DNA of 64,000 nt, taken from positions 272,001-336,000 of the forward strand of contig JAENRU010000084.1 in NCBI GenBank assembly GCA_016647705.1. The letters are read 5' to 3'. Below, one piece after another: positions 52,071 to 62,740 of this stretch (position 1 is its first letter; each line of letters begins with the position of its first letter). Both the position numbers and the translations under genes were made by a program. The notes below the pieces were generated by a model, which was not told the DNA's origin, did not search any database, and worked only from the letters and a program-made list of their open reading frames with translations. This DNA is from Eucommia ulmoides. Its lineage: Eukaryota > Streptophyta > Magnoliopsida > Garryales > Eucommiaceae.

Positions 52071-53157
52071 ACAAGTCATCTGTCACTAACAATACATCAA
52101 GAGATCTCAAAATAGTGATTAGTGACATCTAGAAGTATACAACTGTAATTCCTAAGACATAATATCTTAAGATACCATATTGTATAATTAATTCAAATAA
52201 TATGATATGCCACAATATAATACGCAATAATGATAATCATCAAATGTTTTTCAATTTTGTAAAACGCATAATAATAGTGGTCACAACATAATTATTGAAA
52301 TAAAGGGAAATACAAAAGCTCCCACTAAATCAAAGAATCAAAAGACTAAATGACACCCATATTTACAACATGTTCCTTGAACTCTATGGGTCTTAAATCT
52401 TAGTTTAGTACAATCGATTCAAATAATATAATACGTAACAATACAATGTACAATAATGGTGATCATCAAATAGAATTTAATTTTACAAAACGCATAACAA
52501 TAGTGGTCATAACGTATCATGGAATTTAAAAAAAATACAAGAAAAATCTCACTAAATCGGAGAATCAAAATACTCAAATATGTATAAACGACACAATATA
52601 AGAATTAATTACATCATCATAAACTCTTATTTGGGTAGAGTCTACAATAAACAATTATTATTTAAGCATGAAGATCAACAAAATAATGAAAATTTTATAA
52701 CAATAGTGATCAATGCTTACACGACATAATATTCGAAATAAAGAAGATTACAAAGATTCTTATTAAATCAAGGAATCAATTTAGAATTTCATTGTGATGT
52801 TATTGTTGTTCACAGCAAAAAATGAAATTGTTTTCACAAAAAATTGCAACTAGATCAATTATGGGCAATGGGGTAAAATATTCAATTAAGTATAGATAAT
52901 ATAATATAAGAATCAATTGTATTATTATAAACTTCCTTTTGGGCAGAATTTATAATAAATAATTATTCTTTAATCACGAGGATCAACAAAATAATTTTTT
53001 TTTTTTTACAGTTTTGAAAATTTATTCCCTTTTAGTAGATTGACTTTCAAATCCATATATTTCCTTCAAAATATAATAAAATAAATAATTTTTCAAAATT
53101 CATTCCCTTTGGGCAAACAAATTTATCAAATCATTTATTTCACATAATATTCTCATG

Positions 53158-53919
53158 CAATTAAATTAATTTGCGCAATAACCCCCATTGGGTAGGTGAA
53201 TGCACAAATCAATCTGAAATTTTTCCATCAACAAAATAGGAACTCGAAAACTTGCAAACTATATTGGTTAAATCACTTTGGTAAAATAACCTCAACAATT
53301 CACAAGTAAACATTTCAAATTGTGATAAATTAAGTTATATTACCCAACAATTAAATTAATCTGTACAATAACCGATTTTGGGCAGGTGAATACACAAATT
53401 AATCTAAATATTTTTTCCTCAATAAAATAGGAACTCGAAAACTTGCAAACTATATTGGTTAAATCATTTTGGTAAAATAACCTCAACAATTCACAACCAA
53501 ATGTTCTAAATTAGAAAAAATTAAGTTATATTACCCAACAATTAAATTAATCTGCACAATAACCCCATTTGGGCAGATGAATGTACAAATTAATCTAAAA
53601 AATTTCCCATCAACCAAATAGGAATTCGAAAACTTGCAAATTATGTTGGTTAAATCACTCTAGTAAAATAATCTCAACAATTCACAAGCAAACGTTCCAA
53701 ATTGGGAAAAATTAAGTTATATTATCCAACAATTAAATTAAGCTGCACAGTAACCCCCTTTGGATAGGTAAATACACAAATTAATCTAAACATTTTTCCA
53801 TCAACAAAATAGAAACTCGAAAATTTGCAAATTATGTTAGTTAAATCACTTTTGTAAAATAACCTCAACAATTTACAAGCAACCATTCCAAAATGGAAAA
53901 ATTAAACAATATTGTCCAA
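53158..53919. repeat. ~190-bp tandem repeat, four units
   Basis: Units start at 53158, 53348, 53539 and 53730 with CAATTAAATTAAT, giving spacings of 190, 191 and 191 bp. Each includes AAAATAGGAACTCGAAAACT-like and TAACCTCAACAATTCACAAG-like words. This is a small satellite-like block inside the LTR element. Confidence 0.8.
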
Positions 53920-56322
53920 CAATTAACAGTGAATATTAGCAACATATATGCATATGATCAAAATAAGATGAAGTACGTTATAAAATGTACTTTCAGTGAT
54001 CAACGAGCAATTATAGTTGTAAGAATTTAAACAACAATTTTAATGCACTTTGAAACTAATTATTAAATTAATCTCTATATAGAATAAAAAAAATTAAGAG
54101 CTTAAAAATTGTAAAACTATAATTAACCATAATTAGTGTTTTTATAGGCTCCTTAATATGAATTTCAAGGTCGAAAGTTATAACTAAAAAAAAATCAGTT
54201 GGCTGAGATATTACATAGGCCCAAACACAAAATCAATATCTATATAATGAGCCCAAACCTGGATTCCTACTAAGATATACTAGTCACAGTGACAGTGTTT
54301 CTGATTCAAGACCTTCTTATATGTTCATGAATAATTTATCCATATTAGTAATTCCATCAGGATTGTTAATTAATAAATAATTAATGGCCCAATAGGTCCA
54401 TTAGAGTATATGTATGACCTATTAAACACTTAGGCAATACAAAAAGAAATCCATACAAAATTGTACAAAAATAATTTAGTACTTTTTTTCATTCCAAAAT
54501 GTAAATATATTGCCCCAAACATAACCCAAATTTGGAAAATGAAAGATCTCATTTTCGTTAATGGAAGGTGTAGTAATAACCAAATTAGTTATTAACATCA
54601 TACTTAAACCACTAAGAATCTTGAATACATATCATACATCTGATTATCTATGACCACTTCTCAATGGTACTCTATTCAATTTAGCTTTTATCAAGTTATC
54701 AAAATAAAATAAGGATATAAATCTCTCAATCATGTCACTCATCATGTAAGTATTTCACAAATACAACAAATAAGAAGATAAGGAGTCAATCCACTTTAGG
54801 ATTCCTAACCATCAATTACATGAATAAACAGTCATATGGACAATAATCAAAATAACCAAACTTACACAACCTCTAAACTTTAGGGGTTAATTGTGTAATT
54901 AACCCTTCTTACTAGTTTTAGTTCATTGCACTTCAGAAAATAAAATATAAAGTTAACAAAATATCTTATACGTTTAAATTGAAACTACTTGGAACAAGTG
55001 AGATTCTAGTTAAATTTCTGGAGTACTTAGTGTTAAAATCCCTAACCCGAATTTCAATCTCCTCTGCCATACCACCTAAACGTCTCTACCACCTCGTTGT
55101 CGCCCTTTAACTTTATCAAAACAACGTCGACTTTCTTATCAAGGGCAAGGTAGACTTTTGACAAACTACTACAAACGGATATCGAGTGAAAACCCAACAT
55201 CGATGTGGAATTCAGCACGCCTAACATCAAACAATAGTCTTAAAGTAGAAAACCCAATGGGTTTAACCCAGTCTCAAAGAAAATCTGAGCTCATGATTAA
55301 GTAACACATGTGGTGTGGGATTCAATAAGGAATAATATCCCTAAAATAAGATAAACATACTATTTATAACTCATTTTGTGAGCAATATGCAACTACCCAA
55401 TCATCTAATCTGAACTAGGGTCACATCTTCACGATCAATTGAAAAGTACTTAGGATATGAAGAAGACTTTGGGATGCCTCCTCATGAGCCAAGATAATAA
55501 AACTGAAAGCATGAGTTAACTTCTTTGAGCCCTCATGTTTACTCTTTAAAATAACAAAAATAAACCATCTTTTTACACAAATAATAACTTATCGTAGTCT
55601 ATTAATCATATAACTAATCCAAGAAAGAGATATATGCATTATCCCTATAATGCTTACTCTATCCATTTACAATTAATAAGAACTACTCAGGCATCATGGA
55701 ATTTATTGTATATAAATAGTAATGAAGCAAGAGAGTGTATGGGAAATTAATATCCAATTTCTCTTATAATTTCCATTATCAGAAATCAATACAATTATCT
55801 AAAATGAGGTAGCAATTAAAATAACGTGTAATTTATTCACTTTCTACTAGAAGATTAGCATGAATCAATAACTAATAGGTATATGCTCATCATCCATTTA
55901 CAGTAACAAAACAACTTCCTCAAATATATCAATGTATTGACTTATTAATGCCTAATTTTTAACAATCGGTCGCATTTCATATTTCTCCATTTAACTTCCA
56001 GATTTGTACATTTCATATTCATCCATTTAACCTTCAGGTTTGTAGTAAGAGATTACGGTAGTACAATATAATTAAATGAAATTAGAAAGTACATCAAAAG
56101 AATCATAATTACACAAGCAAATTGAACGTATGATTATATCAATTTAAAACTTGAATTTATGGGAATAAAATCCCTAATGTTTTAAAATTAATTGAAATAA
56201 AAAATCTCATGAAATCATGGCCGCAAGTTTCGATTTCGTGAATGAACGGAAAAAAATAAAAAATAAAAAATCGAAAAACTAATTATAGATTCTAAATCAT
56301 GTATGTAGGCTCCGATACCATA

Positions 56323-56783
56323 AGTTGATTATTTCTCATAATCCCAATAAAACGGAATTGAATAATAATCGTAAACATACATGAATATTAGGACACAATA
56401 ATAAAGAATGATAATCAAATACGTACCTGTTTGAGTCATCGCAGGAGATTGAATCTGTCGCAGCGGTTACTAACTAGGTCTTCCTCCCTATGATCTAGAT
56501 TATTGTGGTGGCGGCTCTTAATAGGAAGATACCATTAATCTAGATTAGGGAGGGGACCTAATTATATATACTAGGGTTTCACGTTGGACCCTCCCATAAC
56601 GGGTTTCAACAAAACTCTAAACCTACAATTGCCACTTAACTGGGCTTTTACATAAAAGAAACCACAACCCAAATCAAAACACGATCACTGATTATTTGGG
56701 CTGTATAAATAATAAACTATCTATTAACCCTTTTTTGTAAAACAATTAATTCAATTAATGTTAACCTACAAAATATTCCAACA
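56323..56783 (-). repeat. LTR (5' in element orientation)
   Basis: 461 bp ending CCAACA before the GATTC target duplication. The primer site lies just to its left. Confidence 0.8.
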
Positions 56784-57221
56784 GATTCGAGTACTCATCC
56801 TGCCTGAACTGATCGATCTTCTCTGAGGACTGGTATTTCGGGTTCATCGTGAGGAACTTGGAGAAAGCTTCATGAAGTTCCGATGTTGACTCTTCAGACC
56901 GGTATGTTTGATCGGCAGCAATGGCTATGGCTCTGAGGAATTCCTTCGGGCGTGAAGTCTAGCCAGTGACCTTGATCGGCGCTAAGCTTTGTCCAGGTTC
57001 GCCATGGATTCAGACTCCATGTCTTGGGATTTAACAAGTAAGCCATCTTCAGATGCTTCTTCGAGAGCTTCCTTGAGCTTGTGTTCCAGCAATTTCACGA
57101 GTCCCGATTAATTTCGCTTGACCTCGTCGGATGAATGATTGGACCCATCTCTTCTTCTGCTCTTCTTATCCAAAATCATGGCATCGCAGTGAGATATTGG
57201 CTTCCATAGTGAAAGATGCAT
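56784..57221 (-). pseudogene. MOCOS-like PLP-dependent transferase fragment, N-terminal part
   Basis: The start codon is at 57219-57221 and the frame reads MHLSLWKPISHC, then [28 protein letters not shown] and SRSLARLHA. After a frame change it continues with EFLRA and EAFSKFLTMNPKYQSSEKID, up to DEYSN. These are conserved N-terminal segments of the same plant family as 50529-51068, and the two pieces were adjacent before the LTR element entered. Stops after EVKRN and DKA and a one-base loss after RLHA show that it is inactive. Together the parts represent roughly 320 residues of a protein that is normally about 900 long. Confidence 0.85.
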
Positions 57222-58240
57222 GAGAGCTTCTTCTACCATATAGAACTTCTCAGAGAAGAAGAATCACGAACTCAAGATGTTGATTTTTCACCAAAGGAGA
57301 ACGATTTGTGTAGCCCGTTTTGAAATCAAACTTCGAAATGAGGTTTCATTTTGCCACTTTTTGACCTTAATTCCAGAGCAAAAAATAAAAAAAAATGAAA
57401 AAGAAATCATCTTCAAAAGAGATTATGAGAATCAATGTTTTCATTTCGAAAATTCAAAAAAACCTAGCTTAAAGTGATATTCACCTTCAGATCGAAGAAA
57501 ACCAAAATCAAACGGAAAGAAATTGATTTAGAGAAAACAACACACAACTGGAATTCTAGACGAATCCAGGGTTCAGCCCGAGGCATCGAGCAAAATCAGT
57601 GGTCAACTACTGCATCTCAGTTACGCAACAGCACAATTGAGAAAAATCACATGACCTAACGAATCGAAGACCGAAGATTCAAAAAATTAGCGAGAATTCG
57701 AATCCCATTAACGTATGATTGGAAGAAAATAAGAGGTAAACCAACAGTAATCTCAAACGCAAAAATAAAAATAAAAATTATTAATAATAATAATCAAACC
57801 CAGATACACAAAAACAAGGCAAAAACAATATCCACCAAAAAGAGAGTGAATTTAGCTGAAGAAATGGTTCCACGCAACCCAAACAAAACCCAGAAATTGT
57901 AGAAATACATACATTCCACATTGAATGCTCATTTACTTCACTTGTGAATCCAAAGACATACATACAAACATACATATATACTACTCCCCTAAAAAATATT
58001 GATTGATTGCCGACTCCATTGCGCTCTCTCTCTAACTTTCTCTCTCTAAAGTATATGCCATTGACCCTATATGGCGATCCTTCCCCCAACCACCTCATCA
58101 ATCTCTCGCGGGGTGGGTGAGGGAGGCTCAAGTGGTGGCGTTGAGGGAGGCGGAGTTGCAGATGGATGTGGAGAGAAGGAACGCAATGGAGAAATGCAGG
58201 GAAGATGATGTTGTGAAAAAAGAAAAATACACGTTGGTCC
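57222..58240. other. Upstream sequence of the transferase fragment
   Basis: This may be the former 5' untranslated and promoter region of the gene. It includes a GA/CT-rich stretch (58024-58047) like those in plant leaders. Frames here are not convincing. On the plus strand, 58096-58210 can be read as a charged helical segment (VREAQVVALREAELQMDVER), possibly a piece of another gene, but the family is unknown. Confidence 0.35.
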
Positions 58241-58480
58241 CTACATTCGGAATAACTTACAAATAGATCCTAATAAATTAGTTTGAATAAAAGGATGAAA
58301 TTATCATTATTTTTAACTTCAAATGACCAAAATACCCTTAACCTTTAACGTTGACCTAACAAAAGAGTCAATTTGGAACGAAAATCAAATACGAAAGACC
58401 AAATGTGTCGACTTCCAAATGTGAGGGGACAATTAAGCACCCGAACCATTTATCATGAATTTAAAAGGTCAACATCCTGG
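58241..58480. other. Sequence without recognised features
   Basis: AT-rich, with phrases such as CAAAATACCCTTAACC that are common in plant repeats. Similarity to the A and B units begins at about 58480. Confidence 0.4.
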
Positions 58481-58520
58481 AAAAAAATATATATTCTATT
58501 GCATTCATGTAAATTTCCTT

Positions 58521-58738
58521 GTATCCAACTCGAAGGGATAAGGTAGACCCAATAAGCTTTCTTCGCAACTTTTAAACTTCACCCATGCTGCTTCAGTTGG
58601 TTTTGGATCATTCTGCTAGGTGTGTTCGTGTTCTTCCAAAGGTGTTACCGAGTTAAAATTATCAAGAACAATCATAGTGACACTAGATATTACTTCTGCC
58701 ATATCGAGATGAATGATATTATTACGATCAACCTCCAT
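58521..58738 (-). pseudogene. Conserved short reading frame downstream of GLP-C
   Basis: ATG at 58736-58738, reading MEVDRNNIIHLDMAEV, VTMIVLDNFNSVTPLEE, a stop, then QNDPKPTEAAWVKFKSCEE. It is the best preserved of the three copies. No family was recognised. Confidence 0.35.
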
Positions 58739-59337
58739 AATATTTTTTTTTTTTTTTAATGATCAGCAGATGGTAGGGCCCTTTGTTTGGTTAATAGGAC
58801 TTCAATACTCATTTATTATTCTATGACTTATATTGATGCTTTGGAATTGTTTTTCAGCCCTTATACATGAACTATTGCATTCCATAAAAGGCTCAATTTT
58901 TTAATTTAACTAACTCCGAAATTCAAATGATCACGTACTCCATGATACAGCATATGTAAAAATATCTACTCTAACATAAGCTTTCGAATAAATTAAGGCA
59001 TGATTTTCTATAAAAATATCGAAGAACAATGATTACATTCATTTATATTATGTGACCTTGTCGTTCGTGACACAAATAAATAGTACAAGGATTGTTATCA
59101 AAATAATAATAATTTGAAGTTATTAATCCAGAAGTAATGACTTTAAAAAGGAAATTTAAAATTAAATCCATTTAAAAAATAAACCCTTACATATATTTAA
59201 GGAAGACTTCTCATCAAGACCACCAAGAGGGATCACATTGGAAGCAAATTATGTAGTAATAATTAATATTTTATGGGTACTAAAATAACACCACAAATTA
59301 TTTATATTTTGAAAAAAATCAAAAAATAGAAACATCT

Positions 59338-60761
59338 CTAGTTCCCTTGGAAGGGTGCTTGAAGATCATCAGTCACGTTCTTGTCAACTTGGAATGCCTT
59401 GGTCAGAACATAAGGAGAGATTGGGGGTGTCGACCCAAACACAGCATTGGCAATGGTTATGACCCCTGGATTTTGGCTACTTAGACTAGCAAAAGCCACT
59501 GCATTGCTCTTTCCGACATTGAATTGGAAGTGGATGAGCCCTATTGGGAAAACAAAGACATCTCCCTTTCTTAGGATGTTGGTAAAAAGGGTGTTAGTGT
59601 TATTCATATTAGAGGTGACAAAGCCGACATAGAGGGCACCTTCCACGACCACGAGGATTTCTGTGGCGCGAGGGTGTGTGTTGGGAGGGTTGAGGCCGTT
59701 GGGTGCAAAATCGATGTGAGCAAAAGAGATGTCGAGTGTGTTTAGTCCAGGGATTTGTTGAACATTTACCGGTGTCACATTTGAACCAACCCGGTTGCTT
59801 GTGTTTCCAGGTTTGTCAAGTCTCGAATAAGAGAAATCACCGGCATTCACAAGCATTGGATTCTTGCAGAGTTTTCCATTGACGAAAACTGCATACACAC
59901 GTATAAATTCATTTAGAATATATATTACACATACATATATATAATATTGCTCAAAAGATTTTAGTTGTCACTTGTCTCATTGCTTTAAAATGACTTATTA
60001 TATCTATAGTTTAACGATTAGGTGTTTTAAATGGTCATTGTCATGTTAACTTTGATTAAATAATTTGGGAATAGAGAAATATATAAATCTACTCATGAAA
60101 ATAATGTTATGCACGAAAATAAGATAATTTTGACAACCCAACCGTCTTAAGCAAAATAATTTATTTCATTTTTCATCGGGAATGAAGTTATAGAATAAAC
60201 CAATTTCACAATTAATGATCTGGTATGGGGTAAAAATAGTACCTACATAAATTTGTCGTACAAGAAGGACCAATTTATTGTACTATTTTTAAAAAAAAAT
60301 CAATAAATCAATACATGAATCGTCATAAACTAATGTCTGATGGTAAAATAAAAACACTTATTCCTTACCTTACTATTAGCTTATATAATATTTTCTCATA
60401 TATTTGAAATAAAAAATAGTTTAAAAATTCTAATAAACTAAAACAACTGTATGCCTCTTTATTTCAAATAAACAAGATGTAAATTTTATGCAATGATAGC
60501 TAAATGAAGAAATAAAGAAATAAATTTACAATTATAAAGTAATTCATTAAATTGAGTAATTTAGACGACCAAACAGGTTTTTAGTAATTAAAATAGAAAA
60601 AAATATATTAAAATTGCAAATTTACAGGGAAATTAATATGAGATTCATACTAACATTTTTGGGATCATCAATTGCAACACAGAGATCTTGCAGAGGACTC
60701 GGGTCAGAAGCGTAGGCAATTTTACACGCCAACGCGAAGACAGATATAGCCAAGGGTGGCC
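59338..60761 (-). pseudogene. Germin-like protein, copy C (start lost, exon 1 frameshift, His ligand lost)
   Basis: Exon 2 at 59338-59888 is full length (551 nt) and open. The intron spans 59889-60650 (762 bp, GT...AG), and the exon 1 remnant is at 60651-60761. Compared with GLP-B, the start reads AAG and about 8 bp are missing shortly after, which puts the rest of exon 1 out of frame. In cupin box 1 the first His ligand is Asn (PNTHPRATE), so the metal site would be incomplete; His160 in box 2 is kept. The last base before the splice donor is A instead of G. The TATA box (60837-60845) and upstream block are retained. It is almost certainly a pseudogene. Confidence 0.88.
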
Positions 60762-61239
60762 TTTTTTTTTTTTTTCTTTTCTTAGAATATGATTTGAAGA
60801 AGCTTTGAAGTGAGAAATTTTGGAAGAAAGGGTGACCTATTTATACATAAAACAATCCTTGATTTAGTCTGCCTTTTACCCGTTGCCTATTTTTTTAAAC
60901 TTTGTTCCACACCCACCCCCGCCGCATGCATTTTGACTTAATCCATTTGTCAATTGCATTTCTTTCAAAAAGAAATAAAAATAAAAATGGAAGATTAGAG
61001 GGATAATTGCCTTTTACCCCTTCTACTATTCCCTTGTATAACTAAACTCGCCTTTACTTTAACCCATACTTTACAAGTGAAAATTAACATAATGTTAGTA
61101 CTTCCAAATTGAATTTTGTATTAAAAAATAATATAAGTTTGAATTTTGTTTAAATTTTAGTTTAATGCATTACTATGTTGCACATTAGGTAATATATGTA
61201 ATTTAATTAGTTCAATCAAATTACAAACTTGATCTCCCA

Positions 61240-62476
61240 TAAAACATCTTCCTAGTTTAAATGATGAATTGCTCACCCCAATAACCCTAAAATTAATAAA
61301 ACACGGTTCACAAAATTTATTAGGGTTATTATTATTTAGCCCTTATTTTGGTTTCTCTTTCCTCAATAGGTTTTTTATTAAAAAAAATTATTATTTAGTC
61401 TTCCAACAAAACGTGGTCAATTTTTACTCCTTGAGATATACTGAATAGACATATTTACCCTTACATACATAGGAAGAAATCCTAATTCTCCATTTTATTT
61501 TTGAATTTTCAACCTAGCTTATTCTTCCCTCTTTTCCACTCTCAACTGAACAACCACCAAACCCATCTCTTGCCACCATCCGTCTTCATCTTCATCGCCA
61601 TCATTGGCTTCCTCCATTTGATGATGCCATCGCCGCCTGCGCTCTGCTCATCGTTCATCTTCCTCCATTGTGCTCACCGACATGTCATGCTCCTCTTACT
61701 CCATTAAATGACGACAATGACGATGCGTGTGATCTGCTCGTTGTTCGTCTTCCTCTACCATGCTTGTCATGCTCGCCGTTGCCACCGATACTCATATTGA
61801 TCCATTCGATGCCGCCGGCCTGCTGTTGTCGCTGCCTGTGCTCTGCTCGTTGTCTTTTTCCTCAACCTCCCTCCCTCTCTCTCTTTCTCTCAAATTTGAA
61901 AAATTCCATATTAGAATTTTTTAGATCTAGAAAGTTCCAGATCTGAGAATTCTAGATCTAGATTTTTCAAGATTTGTTCGTTCATGTGAATGTTCTAATT
62001 GGTCGTCGTGAATTTCAGATCAGTCAATGTTCATGTGATTTTCTAATGATTTTTGTGAAGTTTTTGTTTATAATTAATGCTTTTTTTTGTTCATCTTAGT
62101 TTTTTTAATGTTCTTTAATTTGTTTTTTGTGAATATTTGCATCATTTTTTATATTTGTTTTGATTTTATTGGTGTTTTTTTTTTTTTTTTTTTTTAATTT
62201 TGGTTGAGTTTTTGTGCTTATTTCATTCTGAATGTTATTTTTGTTGATTTCTCAATAAATATTCATGTCGATTTGGTTTTTAGTGAATGTTCGTTGTCGT
62301 TTGGTGAATGTTCATATTTTTTTATTTTTTTTTTAATGTTAACATGGTTAAGTGAAAATGTTTACACTAGTTGTTTTTCTTTGATCTTAGTTTTTCTTAA
62401 TTTTTAATTTTTTTTTATTTGGTTTAATTGGCTTTTTCTAAATGTTCATACCGATTTTATTTTTGTAGATCTTAGG

Positions 62477-62518
<42 letters not shown>

Positions 62519-62740
62519 GTTTTTGATTTGTTGTTTTTAGATTTAGTTTTTCAAATTGTAGTGTGAATGATCATAACACAAAGAACATGAATATTTTATT
62601 CTCGAAGATTTTCTGAATATATGAAAAGAACGTAAAATAGAAGAACGTGTGTACATAATAAAAATGTAATTTGTTCACATAAAAAATGTGAATATTCATA
62701 ACAGAACCATCAGTGTTAAGATGTATTAAGATTAAGGCAT
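61240..62740. repeat. Repeat T, copy C
   Basis: Contiguous with the GLP-C upstream flank and uninterrupted. It has the pyrimidine-rich block (61500-61900), the repeated TGAATGTTCAT-like words, and poly-T runs of which 62478-62515 is the longest in the window. Weak frames in it are low-complexity. Confidence 0.6.

Larger units (their letters stand above)
51069..56783 (-). mobile_element. Non-coding LTR element (copia-like ends) inserted in the transferase fragment
   Basis: LTRs at 51069-51530 and 56323-56783 (about 460 bp) are flanked by the target duplication GATTC (51064-51068, 56784-56788). The primer site TGGTATCGGAGCC (56308-56320, minus strand) is close to the initiator-tRNA-Met complement. 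The polypurine tract AGCTCAAGTGGGAGAA lies next to the left LTR, so transcription would run right to left. The 4.8-kb interior has no open frame of note in either direction and contains tandem repeats, so it is LARD-like and dependent on a partner. The LTRs differ by about 11% by eye, which points to several million years. It looks structurally whole. Confidence 0.8.

Noticed and set aside
57781-58131. Minus-strand frame of 116 codons
   Set aside because: It includes CT/GA-rich leader-like sequence and repetitive Tyr/Val stretches, with no recognisable domain; more likely former untranslated sequence of the transferase gene.
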